A DNA stretch of 64,000 nt from assembly GCF_001742225.1 (NCBI RefSeq), contig NZ_CP017075.1, forward strand, positions 682,001-746,000, read 5' to 3'. A program made the translations under genes and the position numbers. Numbering within the stretch: position 1 is the stretch's first letter; each line of letters opens with the position of its first letter. Positions 35,868 to 45,189 of this stretch are shown here, piece by piece. This DNA comes from Novosphingobium resinovorum (GTDB taxonomy: Bacteria > Pseudomonadota > Alphaproteobacteria > Sphingomonadales > Sphingomonadaceae). The notes under the pieces were generated by a model that saw nothing but the letters and a program-made list of their open reading frames with translations, was not told the DNA's origin and ran no database searches.

Positions 35868-37237
35868 GCCCGGGCGAAGGCGCCATTCTGGCCCATGCGA
35901 CGTGCGATGAGCACGATCGTCTGATCAGCGCCGACGAGCCTCTCGCCGGACTGCAGCTGCGCTGTGGTGGCGAAATGCCCGGTACGATCGCGGTGCCGGA
36001 ATTGCTCGAACTGGTGCGCCGTGCCCGACAGGCGCGCCGCCGCCTGGCTCAGGCGATCAGGGCGCAGGATGGCAACGATGCGATTTCTTCGTGGATCGAA
36101 GTCGAGCCGGAGGGCGAGGGATGCTCGATCCATGTGCGCAGCTGGCAGACGGCCGCTCTGGATTCCGAAGAAGGCAGTCCGGGCGAACATCGCCGCGCGG
36201 TGACCGATCGCCATGTCGCGGAACTATGTGCATGGCTCGACGCGGGGCAGCGTCTGGTCGCGGTGACGTGCGATTCTCCCGAACTGGCGCAAGTGTCCGC
36301 CGCGATGGAGCAAGGCGCGGGGCGCTGCTGGACCGACTTCCTGCCGCCGGAGAACGTGACGCACCAGCAGCCGCTTCACTGGCGACTGCTCGACGGCGCG
36401 CCGGTGGTCGTCGCGGGCTCGCCGCGATCCTGGCGCGTCTCGCTGGTGCCGCATATCCGGCCCGGCTTCGAGCCGTCGGGCTTCGAACTGCTGCTGCTTT
36501 CCGACGAGGCACCGTCGGACTGGGTGCCGGTAGCGGAGCCTGAAGCGCCGCTGCAGCGCCGCGGACTGGTGGGGCAGGATCTGGCGCCGGTGCTCAAGCA
36601 GCCGATCGCGCGGATCGTCGCCAACGCCGAGACCATCCGCACGCGCCTCGCCGGACCGCTTCCCGATGCCTATGCCGAATATGCCGGAGAGATCGCCGGC
36701 GCGGGCAAGCTGCTGCTTGGTCTGCTGGAGGACATGGCCGATCTGGAAGTCGTAGAGGAGGACGGTTTCTCGACGACGCCGGATTACATCGATCTCGCTG
36801 ATGTCTCGCGGCAGGCCGCCGGTATCCTGGGCGTCCGGGCGCGGGAGAAAGACATCTCGATCGTGGCGCCGCCGCTCGATGACCATGCCCCGGCTCTGGC
36901 GGAATTCCGCCGTGTCCTGCAGGTTCTGCTGAACCTCATCGGCAATGCCATTCGCTACTCGCCGGAAGGGTCGCGCATCGATGTGCGGGTTTCGGTCGAG
37001 GGAGGACGCGCCATCGTCTTCGTCGCGGATCAGGGGCCTGGCCTCAGCGATGAAGATCAGCTCCGGGTATTCGAGAAGTTCGAGCGTCTGGGCCGCAGCG
37101 GTGACGGCGGCTCCGGCCTTGGTCTCTATATTTCCCGGCGCCTTGCCCGCGCGATGGGCGGCGAGCTTTCCATCGAAAGCTCGCCGGGGCAGGGTGCCCG
37201 GTTCATCCTCGCAGTGCCGGTCGATCCCGACGCCTGA
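35864..37237 (+). CDS. Histidine-kinase-like protein without the acceptor histidine
   Basis: A 457-residue soluble protein. Residues 1-230 are an unassigned N-terminal region. Residues 235-297 align with a HisKA dimerisation domain of the PleC/PdhS/DivL kind (APVLKQPIARIVANAETI, then GPLPDAYAEYAGEIAGAGKLLLGLLEDMADLE), but the usual SHELRTPL reads APVLKQPI, so the acceptor His is Pro242 (codon 36587-36589). The ATPase domain looks complete: N box LLNLIGNAIRYSPEG, G1 VADQGPGLSDED, F box FEKFERLGRSG, G2 GSGLGLYISRRLA. It could bind ATP but cannot autophosphorylate in the normal way, as is true of Caulobacter DivL (Tyr in place of His). Confidence 0.8.
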   Translation: MSPGEGAILAHATCDEHDRLISADEPLAGLQLRCGGEMPGTIAVPELLELVRRARQARRRLAQAIRAQDGNDAISSWIEVEPEGEGCSIHVRSWQTAALDSEEGSPGEHRRAVTDRHVAELCAWLDAGQRLVAVTCDSPELAQVSAAMEQGAGRCWTDFLPPENVTHQQPLHWRLLDGAPVVVAGSPRSWRVSLVPHIRPGFEPSGFELLLLSDEAPSDWVPVAEPEAPLQRRGLVGQDLAPVLKQPIARIVANAETIRTRLAGPLPDAYAEYAGEIAGAGKLLLGLLEDMADLEVVEEDGFSTTPDYIDLADVSRQAAGILGVRAREKDISIVAPPLDDHAPALAEFRRVLQVLLNLIGNAIRYSPEGSRIDVRVSVEGGRAIVFVADQGPGLSDEDQLRVFEKFERLGRSGDGGSGLGLYISRRLARAMGGELSIESSPGQGARFILAVPVDPDA

Positions 37238-37243
37238 CTGGTT

Positions 37244-37441
37244 TTAGCATCTGCGGGCGAGCCACACGACAATGCCGCCCACCATCGCGAAGACTGCCCC
37301 GCGCACGGCCCATGCCCGGTCAGCAACCATCACGCTGTCGGCCGGCCACCTGAGCACGCCGGTGCCTTGCAAGACCACGAAAATCCCTGCCGCCATCATC
37401 AGCAGGCCAAGGGTCGTCGCCAGAATTCTAACAAACATCAT
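37244..37441 (-). CDS. Small two-helix membrane protein
   Basis: A 65-residue protein: helix 1 VRILATTLGLLMMAAGIFVVLQG, a short loop containing LRWPADSVMVADRAW, and helix 2 VRGAVFAMVGGIVVWLARR. The pattern of two helices with a short polar linker is common among small uncharacterised inner-membrane proteins of sphingomonads. Start is the double ATG at 37441/37438. It is convergent with the kinase-like gene (6-bp gap). No family assigned. Confidence 0.6.
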   Translation of the reverse strand: MMFVRILATTLGLLMMAAGIFVVLQGTGVLRWPADSVMVADRAWAVRGAVFAMVGGIVVWLARRC

Positions 37442-37532
37442 GATTGTGCGCCCCTTTCGAGGAGAGGCTGCACGCCGGATGCGGCCGGATTGTGGCGTGA
37501 ATGCTCAAATGGATCGGTTTTGACGATGACGG

Positions 37533-37567
37533 CAAACAAAAAGGCCCCCGCTTTCGCGAGGGCCTTT
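37533..37567 (-). terminator. Rho-independent terminator of gltA
   Basis: On the minus strand a 12-bp stem (AAAGGCCCTCGC with GCGGGGGCCTTT, one G-T pair) with a GAAA tetraloop is followed by TTGTTTG, giving a TTTTT run at the stem end. It begins 36 nt after the gltA stop. This is the clearest intrinsic terminator in the window. Confidence 0.9.
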
Positions 37568-37602
37568 GCTTCGGATATCCACGACTGCGCGCGGAATGAA
37601 CC

Positions 37603-38886
37603 TTAGCGCTTGTCGAGCGGCACGTAGTCGCGCTGCGTCGGGCCGGTGTAGAGCTGGCGCGGGCGACCGATCTTCTGGCCGGGATCGGAGATCATTTCGT
37701 TCCACTGCGCGACCCAGCCCACGGTACGGGCGAGGGCGAAGAGCACGGTGAACATGGTGGTCGGGAAGCCGATCGCCGAAAGGATGATGCCCGAGTAAAA
37801 GTCCACGTTCGGGAACAGCTTCTTCTCCGCGAAGTAGGGATCGCTGAGCGCGATCTCTTCGAGGCGCAGCGCGGTCTCGAACAGCGGATCGGTGACGTTG
37901 AGGGCCTCGAACACTTCGCGCAGGGTCGACTGCATGACCGTCGCGCGCGGGTCGTAGTTCTTGTAGACGCGGTGACCGAAGCCCATCAGGCGGAACGGAT
38001 CGCTCTTGTCCTTGGCGCGGTCGATGTAGTGCTGGATGCGATCGGGGGTGCCGATCTCCTTGAGCATGTTGAGCGCGGCTTCGTTCGCGCCGCCATGCGC
38101 AGGGCCCCACAGGCAGGCGATGCCCGCTGCGATGCACGCGAAGGGGTTCGCGCCCGACGAACCGGCAAGACGCACGGTCGAGGTCGAGGCGTTCTGCTCG
38201 TGATCGGCGTGGAGGATGAAGATGCGGTCCATCGCCTTTTCGACCGCCGGAACCACCTCGTACTCTTCCGCGGGCACGCCGAAGGTCATGCGCAGGAAGT
38301 TGCCGGTGTAGCTCAGCTTGTTGTCCGGGTAGAGGAACGGCTGGCCGACCGAATACTTGTAGGCCATCGCCGCGATCGTTGGCATCTTGGCGATCAGGCG
38401 GTGCGAGCTGATCTTGCGATGCTCGGGATCGGCGATGTCGGTCGAGTCGTGGTAGAATGCCGAAAGCGCGCCGACCACGCCGCACATGATCGCCATCGGG
38501 TGCGCGTCGCGGCGGAAACCGCGATAGAACGTCGCCAGCTGTTCATGCAGCATGGTGTGGCGCGTGATGGTGTTCTCGAACGTGGCAAGCTCGTCCTTGC
38601 TCGGCAGTTCACCATTCAGCAGCAGGTAGCTCGTTTCCATGAACGAGGAGTTCTCGGCCAGCTGGCCGATCGGATAGCCACGGTGCAGCAGAACGCCTTC
38701 GTCGCCGTCGATGTAGGTCAGCGCCGACTCGCAGCTCGCGGTCGAGGTAAAGCCCGGATCGAACGTGAACGCGCCCGTCTGGCCGTAGAGCTTGCGGATG
38801 TCGATGACGTCCGGACCCACGCTTCCCTTGAGAACGGGATAGTCGTGTTCCGCGCCGCCGACGCTCAGTTTAGCCTGATCACCCAC
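37603..38886 (-). CDS. gltA: Citrate synthase
   Basis: A 427-residue type II citrate synthase, the entry enzyme of the citric acid cycle. Motifs: [45 protein letters not shown] with the first catalytic His, [12 protein letters not shown] with the second, [14 protein letters not shown], and the catalytic Asp in [10 protein letters not shown]. The ribosome binding site AAGGAG fits the GTG at 38886 (7 nt) better than the TTG one codon upstream (4 nt). The binding site overlaps the gltX stop codon, so gltA is the second gene of a gltX-gltA unit. Confidence 0.97.
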   Translation of the reverse strand: MGDQAKLSVGGAEHDYPVLKGSVGPDVIDIRKLYGQTGAFTFDPGFTSTASCESALTYIDGDEGVLLHRGYPIGQLAENSSFMETSYLLLNGELPSKDELATFENTITRHTMLHEQLATFYRGFRRDAHPMAIMCGVVGALSAFYHDSTDIADPEHRKISSHRLIAKMPTIAAMAYKYSVGQPFLYPDNKLSYTGNFLRMTFGVPAEEYEVVPAVEKAMDRIFILHADHEQNASTSTVRLAGSSGANPFACIAAGIACLWGPAHGGANEAALNMLKEIGTPDRIQHYIDRAKDKSDPFRLMGFGHRVYKNYDPRATVMQSTLREVFEALNVTDPLFETALRLEEIALSDPYFAEKKLFPNVDFYSGIILSAIGFPTTMFTVLFALARTVGWVAQWNEMISDPGQKIGRPRQLYTGPTQRDYVPLDKR

Positions 38887-38897
38887 CAATTATCTCC

Positions 38898-40349
38898 TTA
38901 TGACTGCGACCCGGCGGGAACCTGAGCCTGCTCGCCGATGCGCGCGAGGCTCTCTTCCCGTCCGAGCAATACCAGTACGTCGAATATCCCCGGCGAGGTC
39001 GTCTGACCCGTCAGGGCTGCCCGCAAGGGTTGCGCGAGCTTGCCGAGACCCAGTCCCAGGTCTTCGGCCATTGCCTTCAGGTTGGCTTCCAATGCCTCGA
39101 GAGTCCAGTCGGCCTGGCCGGACAGGCGCTCATGGATCGCGGCGAGGCGCTCGCGCCCCTCGTCGGTCAGGAGCGCCAGCGCCTTCTCGCTCATGGCGAG
39201 CGGACGCTGGGCGAAGAGGAAGGCAGAGCCTTCTGCAAGTTCGTTGAGGTCCTTGGCACGGACCTTGAGCACGGGCATCGCGCGGACCAGCAGGTCGGCA
39301 GGCTCATCGCCGTCGACGCCATCGAGGCGCGCTTCGACGAGGCCCGCAAGCCGCACGTCGTCGGCCTCGCGCAGATAATGCCCGTTGAGATTCTGGAGCT
39401 TGGCAAGGTCGAAGCGCGAGGGGCTCTTGCCCACATCGACCATGTCGAACCATTCGATCGCCTGCTCGCGGCTGATGATTTCCTCATCGCCGTGGCCCCA
39501 GCCGAGGCGCAGCAGGTAGTTGAACACGGCCTCGGGCAGCAGGCCCATTTCGTCGCGATAGGCATCGACGCCCAGCGCGCCGTGGCGCTTGGACAGCTTG
39601 GCGCCGTCCGAGCCGTGGATCAGCGGCACGTGGCCGTAGACCGGCACGTCCCAGCCCATGCCGTTGATGACGACGAGCTGACGGAACGCATTGTTGAGGT
39701 GATCGTCGCCGCGCAGGACGTGCGTGACGCCCATGTCGTTGTCGTCCACCACCACGGCCAGCATGTAAGTCGGGGTGCCGTCGCCGCGCAGGATGACGAA
39801 GTCGTCGATTTCCTCGTTCTGCACGGTGACCGTGCCCTGCACGAGATCCTCGATCGTCGTCGAACCTTCACGCGGGGCCTTGACGCGCACCACCCAGGAA
39901 CGGTCGGCCGGCCAGGTCGCGGGATCGGCATCGCGCCATTCGCTGTCGATGCGGAACGGGCGGCGTTCTTCCTGCGCCTTCTGGCGGCGCTCGGCGAGTT
40001 CTTCCTGGGTCAGGTAGCAGCGATAGGCGTGGCCGTTTTCCATCAGCTGCGCAGCGACTTCGGCATGACGGTCCGAGCGGGCGAACTGGAACACCGGCGC
40101 CTCGTCACCGTCGAGGCCCAGCCAGGACAAGCCGTCGAAGATCGCGTCGATCGCGGGTTCCGTCGAACGGGCGCGATCGGTATCCTCGATACGCAGCAGA
40201 TACTTGCCGCCATGACGGCGCGCGAACAGCCAGTTGAACAGTGCCGTACGAGCGCCACCGATATGAAGGTAACCGGTCGGCGAAGGAGCAAAGCGCGTTA
40301 CGACGGCCTTTTTGCCAGTCGCTTCGCCCGATGCACTACCGCTTGCCAT
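38898..40349 (-). CDS. gltX: Glutamate--tRNA ligase
   Basis: A 483-residue class I aminoacyl-tRNA synthetase charging tRNA-Glu. The HIGH motif is [23 protein letters not shown] and the KMSKS equivalent is [20 protein letters not shown] and [13 protein letters not shown] are typical of glutamyl enzymes. The C-terminal helical domain recognises the anticodon. It starts at 40349, about 30 bp from the divergent comEC start, so the two genes share a very short promoter region. Confidence 0.97.
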   Translation of the reverse strand: MASGSASGEATGKKAVVTRFAPSPTGYLHIGGARTALFNWLFARRHGGKYLLRIEDTDRARSTEPAIDAIFDGLSWLGLDGDEAPVFQFARSDRHAEVAAQLMENGHAYRCYLTQEELAERRQKAQEERRPFRIDSEWRDADPATWPADRSWVVRVKAPREGSTTIEDLVQGTVTVQNEEIDDFVILRGDGTPTYMLAVVVDDNDMGVTHVLRGDDHLNNAFRQLVVINGMGWDVPVYGHVPLIHGSDGAKLSKRHGALGVDAYRDEMGLLPEAVFNYLLRLGWGHGDEEIISREQAIEWFDMVDVGKSPSRFDLAKLQNLNGHYLREADDVRLAGLVEARLDGVDGDEPADLLVRAMPVLKVRAKDLNELAEGSAFLFAQRPLAMSEKALALLTDEGRERLAAIHERLSGQADWTLEALEANLKAMAEDLGLGLGKLAQPLRAALTGQTTSPGIFDVLVLLGREESLARIGEQAQVPAGSQS

Positions 40350-40379
40350 CTACCCGACCTTCCTGTCCTATTGGCGGCA

Positions 40380-42629
40380 ATGGGGACCCACGCCGCAACT
40401 TGTGAAATTCCGCCTCCGGAAAGCCCCGGAACCGCTGCATTGCAGCATGGGCCATGGACCGCCAAGGGCCTCTTGTCGAGGGTTTTGGCAGTCGTCGAGC
40501 GATTTCTTTCCGGGGCGGAATTCGAACGCGCACCATGGGTGACGGTGGCCTTCGCAACCGGCATAATTGCGTGGTTTTGGCTGCCTTCGGCACCTGCTTG
40601 GGCAGGCCTTTGCGGCGCTCTTGTTGCAATTTGTGCAATTTGTTATGCATCCTTTCCCTTGCGCGTGGTTTACCCGCATCTCGGTCGGGCGTTGTCGCTG
40701 TTGCCGCTGGTGGTGGTTGCCGGTTGCCTCGTCGTCTGGGCGCGTTCCGAACTGGTGGGACAACCCGCCATCGAGCGCCCGCTATCGGGAAATTTCAGCG
40801 CGCAGGTTCTGGCGATCGAATCGCAGCCGGCCTTGGGACGCGACAGGTTGCTGCTGGCCATGCGTGACCCCCTGAGCGGCTCCGGCCATGACGCTTCGCC
40901 CGGCAACGCGATCAAGGTCCGGCTCAACGTTCCCGGCAAGGGATCGACGACCGGGATCGCGGTGGGCGATCTGGTGGCTTTCCGGGCACGGTTGATGCCG
41001 CCGGCGCCGCCCATGCTGCCCGGCGCCTACAACTTTGCGCGCACGTCCTGGTTCACAGGCATCGCCGCGAGCGGTTCGGTCACAGGTGAGGTGAAGGTCG
41101 TCCGGAAAGGCAAGCGAAGCGAGTGGGGATTGCTGGATATCCGACAATCTTTGACGAACCATATTCGCGCCCGCATCGGGGACGAACGAGCGGGCATCGC
41201 CGCTGCATTCGTCACCGGCGATCGCGGCGGCATTACGGAGGCTGACGACCAGGCCATGCGCGACTCGGGGTTGGCGCATCTGCTCTCGATCAGCGGCCTG
41301 CATGTCAGCGCGATGGTCGGGGCGGTCTATCTACTGGTCATCCGGTTGCTGGCGCTGTTCCCGTGGGTGGCCCTGAGGGTGAGGCTGCCGGTCGTCGCGG
41401 CCGGTGCGGGGGCCGCTGCAGGCGTCGCTTACACTTTGCTTTCCGGGTCGGAAGTTCCGACCGTTCGGTCCTGCATCGGCTCCCTCCTGGTCCTGATCGC
41501 ACTGGCTTTGGGGCGGGAGCCCTTGTCCCTGCGCATGCTTGCGGTGGCGGCGTTCTGCGTCCTGTTGCTCTGGCCGGAGGCGGTGATCGGGCCGAGCTTC
41601 CAACTGAGCTTCGGCGCGGTCCTGGCGCTGATCGCCGTCAGTACGGCCAAGCCCGTGCGGCACTTCCTTGGACCGCGCGACGAAGGGCTTGCCATGACCG
41701 GGCTTCGCCATCTTGCCCTCCTGCTGCTGACGGGCGTGGTCATCGACCTCGCGCTCATGCCGATCGGCCTGTATCATTTCCACCGCGCCGGAGTGTATGG
41801 AGCGCTGGCCAACGTGGCGGCAATTCCGCTGTCTACCTTTGTCGTGATGCCTTTGCTGGCTTGTGCATTGGTCCTCGATATCGCCGGGCTGGGCGGGCCG
41901 GTCTGGTGGCTCGCCGGAATCTCGATAGACCTGCTGGTCGGCCTGGCCCGCTGGTTCGCGTCGAGACCGGGCGCTGTGAACCTGCTTCCCGGTACAGACA
42001 CCTGGGCATTCCTGCTTTTCGTCGCGGGAGGTCTGTGGATGGGCCTTTGGAGCGGCCGCATTCGCTGGGCCGGGCTACCGATCGCCTCGGTCGGTGTGTT
42101 CTTGCTGGCGACCGCACCGGCGGCGGACATGCTGGTGTCCGGAGATGGTCGCCATGTCGGGCTGGTCGAAGATGGCGGGAAACGGCTTTACCTGCTTCGA
42201 AACAGCGAAAGCGGCTACGCCCGGGACAATCTCATGGAATTCGCCGGGATCGAGGCAGACCCGGTCACGTTCGACAAGTTCCCGGGTGCCCGCTGCAACC
42301 GTGATTTCTGCGCCTTGCCGGTCAGACGCTCCGGCACCACGTGGCATGTGCTGGTTTCGCGGGGCCGCGATGCCGTCGCGGAACGGTCGCTCGCCGCTGC
42401 ATGCGAACGCAGCGACATCGTCATATCGGATCGCTGGCTGCCGCGCAGTTGCAAGCCGCGCTGGTTCAAGGCCGATCGAGGATCGCTTGGGCAGACTGGC
42501 GGGCTGGCGGTATATCTGGGCAAGGCCCGTATCGATACGGTAGCCCAGACCCAAGGTGAACACGGCTGGTGGCGTCCCCGGCCTGTTCACCGTTACAGGA
42601 ATGCTCCTGCGCCGCGCAAATCGCAGTAA
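40380..42629 (+). CDS. comEC: ComEC/Rec2 family DNA-uptake membrane protein
   Basis: A 749-residue polytopic membrane protein. The N-terminal DUF4131 region (around residues 50-200) is followed by the competence core, with DSGLAHLLSISGLHVSAMVGAVYLL as the hallmark, then PTVRSCIGSLLVLIALALGREPLSLRMLAVAAF and PSFQLSFGAVLALIAV. ComEC forms the channel for single-stranded DNA entry during transformation. The C-terminal ~170 residues occupy the place of the metallo-beta-lactamase domain but show no HxHxDH motif. The frame is open far upstream, but that part is antisense to gltX; ATG at 40380 is the first sensible start. Confidence 0.9.
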   Translation: MGTHAATCEIPPPESPGTAALQHGPWTAKGLLSRVLAVVERFLSGAEFERAPWVTVAFATGIIAWFWLPSAPAWAGLCGALVAICAICYASFPLRVVYPHLGRALSLLPLVVVAGCLVVWARSELVGQPAIERPLSGNFSAQVLAIESQPALGRDRLLLAMRDPLSGSGHDASPGNAIKVRLNVPGKGSTTGIAVGDLVAFRARLMPPAPPMLPGAYNFARTSWFTGIAASGSVTGEVKVVRKGKRSEWGLLDIRQSLTNHIRARIGDERAGIAAAFVTGDRGGITEADDQAMRDSGLAHLLSISGLHVSAMVGAVYLLVIRLLALFPWVALRVRLPVVAAGAGAAAGVAYTLLSGSEVPTVRSCIGSLLVLIALALGREPLSLRMLAVAAFCVLLLWPEAVIGPSFQLSFGAVLALIAVSTAKPVRHFLGPRDEGLAMTGLRHLALLLLTGVVIDLALMPIGLYHFHRAGVYGALANVAAIPLSTFVVMPLLACALVLDIAGLGGPVWWLAGISIDLLVGLARWFASRPGAVNLLPGTDTWAFLLFVAGGLWMGLWSGRIRWAGLPIASVGVFLLATAPAADMLVSGDGRHVGLVEDGGKRLYLLRNSESGYARDNLMEFAGIEADPVTFDKFPGARCNRDFCALPVRRSGTTWHVLVSRGRDAVAERSLAAACERSDIVISDRWLPRSCKPRWFKADRGSLGQTGGLAVYLGKARIDTVAQTQGEHGWWRPRPVHRYRNAPAPRKSQ

Positions 42630-42641
42630 TTACCGGTTGCT

Positions 42642-42668
42642 GCTGCGCCAAGGCCTTCATGGCGCAGC
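42642..42668. terminator. Hairpin between convergent comEC and lexA
   Basis: GCTGCGCCA (42642-42650) pairs perfectly with TGGCGCAGC (42660-42668) around a 9-nt loop. It lies 12 nt after comEC and 9 nt after lexA stop codons. No T tract on either strand, so it is only a possible shared terminator. Confidence 0.45.
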
Positions 42669-42677
42669 GTGGCCGTG

Positions 42678-43370
42678 TCAGTTGTACCGTCGAAGCAGGC
42701 CGGCGAGCTTGCCTTGGACTTCCACTTCGTCCGCACCGTAAATCTGCGGTTCGTAAGCGGCATTTGCGGGATCCAACCGCACCATTCCCGCCTCGCGCCG
42801 AAGGTACTTGAGGGTGGCCTCTTCCCCGCGGATCAGGGCAACGACGATCTCGCCGTCGCGAGCGGCATTCGTGCGCTTCACGAGGGCGAAATCACCATCC
42901 AGAATGCCCGCCTCGATCATCGAGTCGCCGGAGACCTCGAGCGCGTAATGCTCGCCGGAGCCAAGCAGGGCGGCAGGGACAGGCAACATGGACTGTCCTT
43001 CGAGAGCCTCGATCGGCACACCTGCGGCAATACGCCCGTGCAGCGGGATCTCGATAACGTCGTTGGCGGCTTCGACGGAACGACGCGGCGTCTGCGGACG
43101 CGCCAATCCATCATTGCTGTTCGCTGCAGAAGGACGCAGGGCCTTGCTTCCCGTGTCATCGGCCTGGCGCAAGACTTCGAGCGCACGTGCACGGTTGGGA
43201 AGGCGGCGGATGAAGCCGCGTTCTTCCAGTGCGGAAATCAGTCGGTGAACACCGGACTTGGACTTGAGGTCGAGCGCCTCCTTCATCTCCTCGAAGCTGG
43301 GGGAGATGCCTGTCTCCTCAAGCCGGACCTGGATGAACCGGAGCAATTCGTGCTGCTTGCGCGTCAACAT
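42678..43370 (-). CDS. lexA: LexA repressor
   Basis: A 230-residue SOS repressor-protease. The N-terminal winged helix ([35 protein letters not shown]) binds DNA; the cleavage site is Ala116-Gly117 in [13 protein letters not shown], and the catalytic pair is Ser150 (GDSMIEAGI) and Lys188 (ATLKYLRRE). RecA filaments trigger self-cleavage after DNA damage. The frame is open further upstream, but the protein clearly begins at the ATG at 43370. An SOS box lies 61-75 nt before the start, so it is autoregulated. Confidence 0.97.
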   Translation of the reverse strand: MLTRKQHELLRFIQVRLEETGISPSFEEMKEALDLKSKSGVHRLISALEERGFIRRLPNRARALEVLRQADDTGSKALRPSAANSNDGLARPQTPRRSVEAANDVIEIPLHGRIAAGVPIEALEGQSMLPVPAALLGSGEHYALEVSGDSMIEAGILDGDFALVKRTNAARDGEIVVALIRGEEATLKYLRREAGMVRLDPANAAYEPQIYGADEVEVQGKLAGLLRRYN

Positions 43371-43430
43371 GTCGCTGCCTTCTCGTGACCTCCGAACCAG
43401 GCAAACCCTGATCGCGTTTGTTCTGGTAGT

Positions 43431-43445
43431 GAACATTGAGGGAAC
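43431..43445 (-). promoter_or_regulatory. LexA operator (SOS box) of lexA
   Basis: On the minus strand the sequence is GTTCCCTCAATGTTC, an exact match to the alphaproteobacterial direct-repeat SOS box GTTC-N7-GTTC. It is 61-75 nt upstream of the lexA ATG, where a promoter would lie. The second GTTC is also part of GTTCACTACCAGAAC (43420-43434), an extra inverted half-site. Confidence 0.85.
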
Positions 43446-43470
43446 AATCAAGCAACCAATTGCCGATACT

Positions 43471-44691
43471 TCAGGCAATACCGCCGTTCTGGAGCAAGTA
43501 TATCCGGACTTCTTCACCAGCCTGTGCCGGACCGGCCAGCGCCGACCGATCGACCAGCACGTTGCTTGCCGCCAGGGACGACAGGGCGCCGCTGTCCTGC
43601 AGCGGGCTTACCGTCACATTTTCTCCGTCCCACCAACCGCGCAGGAATTCCCGGCGACGGCCGCTTGGGTGCAGCGGCATGGCCAGCCGGGCTGTCAGCC
43701 GCATGGGCAAGGGGCGCGCAGCCCCCTGCATCGCGCGCAGGACGGGGAGCAGGAAATGGTAAGCGGTGACGTAGCTGGAGACCGGATTGCCCGGCAGGCC
43801 CAGCACGATCTGACGGCGTCCTGCCACGTCGCGGGTGGCGACTAGGATTGGTTTGCCGGGCTTGATCGCGACACGCCAGAAATCGATGCCCGCGCCCCAG
43901 CTTTCGAGTGCCGGACGAATGAGGTCGTGATCGCCGACCGAAGCGCCGCCGCTCGTTACGATGAGGTCGGCATCGGCGGATGCTTCGAAAGCGGAGGTTA
44001 TTGCCTTGATCGTATCGGGCACCGGGCCGATCCGCCGCGCATCCACGCCCAGCGAACGCGCCATGGCCGTCAGCATCGCGCCGTTGCTGGCGGGAACCTG
44101 GTGCGGTGCACAGCGCTCCGGATCGGAGGCGAGTTCGTCGCCGCTGTCGATCACGGTCAGGCGCGGTGTGCGATGCACGGGAAGGTGCGTATGGCCGGCC
44201 GCGATCGCCAGCGCCATCTGCGCGGGCGCGATGTGCAGACCAGCGGGCAGGACTTCCACGCCCTGGGCAAAATCCATCCCGCAATGGCGGATGTGCTTGT
44301 GCGCCGGTGCGGGCGGCTCGCCCGAGAGTATAAGGTTCGCGCCCTCGCGTGTCAGGTCTTCCTGGATTATGACGGCCGCCGCGTCGGGCGGCAGCATCGC
44401 GCCCGTCGAAATTCGGACTGCCTCTCCTTGCGAGAGCGGGCCGACATAAGGATGCCCGGCGGCACTTTCACCGGCGATCCTCCAGGGGCCGCGCATGTCG
44501 CCTGCCGTGACGGCGTAGCCGTCCATGGCTGACAGATTTGCGGAGGGCTGCGTGCGTCTGGCGTGCAGCGGTTCAGCCAGGAAACGGCCGAGCGCGCCTT
44601 CGATATCGACACGCTCTATCGACAGCGGGGTGACGAGCGCGAGGAGGCGAGCTTGTGCCTCCTCCAGAGAGAGCGGCGCGGAGCCGTTCAT
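43471..44691 (-). CDS. moeA: Molybdopterin molybdenumtransferase
   Basis: A 406-residue MoeA, which inserts molybdate into adenylylated molybdopterin in the last step of molybdenum cofactor synthesis. Visible motifs: [57 protein letters not shown] and [19 protein letters not shown]. It overlaps the moaC end by 4 nt (ATGA), so the two are coupled. It is the last gene of a long minus-strand run that starts at ppiD; lexA follows after a 100-bp gap with its own promoter. Confidence 0.95.
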   Translation of the reverse strand: MNGSAPLSLEEAQARLLALVTPLSIERVDIEGALGRFLAEPLHARRTQPSANLSAMDGYAVTAGDMRGPWRIAGESAAGHPYVGPLSQGEAVRISTGAMLPPDAAAVIIQEDLTREGANLILSGEPPAPAHKHIRHCGMDFAQGVEVLPAGLHIAPAQMALAIAAGHTHLPVHRTPRLTVIDSGDELASDPERCAPHQVPASNGAMLTAMARSLGVDARRIGPVPDTIKAITSAFEASADADLIVTSGGASVGDHDLIRPALESWGAGIDFWRVAIKPGKPILVATRDVAGRRQIVLGLPGNPVSSYVTAYHFLLPVLRAMQGAARPLPMRLTARLAMPLHPSGRRREFLRGWWDGENVTVSPLQDSGALSSLAASNVLVDRSALAGPAQAGEEVRIYLLQNGGIA

Positions 44692-45173
44692 TCAGTCCAT
44701 CCGTCCATCTTCCAATGGCCTGATTTACCGCCGATTTTCTCGACCAGGCGGATGTCTCCGATGACCATGCCCTTGTCGAGCGCTTTGGCCATGTCGTAAA
44801 TTGTGACAAGTGCGATAGAAGCTGCTGTTATCGCTTCCATTTCTACCCCGGTGCGACCGGTCAGCGAAGCCTTCGCGATGACGCGGATAGCATTATCCTC
44901 GAAAGCGAAGTCGAGGTTTACGGCATCGAGCGGCAGCGGGTGGCACATGGGGATGAGATCGGCCGTCCGCTTGGCCGCCATGATGCCAGCAATGCGCGCG
45001 GTTCCAAGCACGTCACCCTTCGGAGCATTCCCGGCGCGGATCGCGGCAAGGGCATCCGCGCTCATGGAAATGCGTCCGGATGCCACGGCGATGCGCTGCG
45101 TCTCGGCCTTGGCGCCAACGTCGACCATGTGCGCGTTGCCGTCCGGGTCGATGTGAGTGAGGGACTTGCTCAT
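44688..45173 (-). CDS. moaC: Cyclic pyranopterin monophosphate synthase
   Basis: A 161-residue MoaC, which with MoaA turns GTP into cyclic pyranopterin monophosphate. Motifs: [48 protein letters not shown] with the conserved active-site residues, and [29 protein letters not shown]. It starts 16 nt after trpC and overlaps moeA. The neighbouring genes for MoaA, MoaD, MoaE are not in the window. Confidence 0.96.
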   Translation of the reverse strand: MSKSLTHIDPDGNAHMVDVGAKAETQRIAVASGRISMSADALAAIRAGNAPKGDVLGTARIAGIMAAKRTADLIPMCHPLPLDAVNLDFAFEDNAIRVIAKASLTGRTGVEMEAITAASIALVTIYDMAKALDKGMVIGDIRLVEKIGGKSGHWKMDGWTE

Positions 45174-45189
45174 CGCGAACCCATGGCGT

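Noticed and set aside
39030..40379. In-frame upstream extension of comEC (would make a 1199-residue protein)
   Set aside because: It is antisense to gltX along its full length and has no ComEC-like sequence; the real protein begins at 40380.
43420..43434. Inverted GTTC-N7-GAAC as the main LexA operator
   Set aside because: The overlapping direct repeat at 43431-43445 fits the known alphaproteobacterial SOS box exactly; the inverted half-site is secondary.
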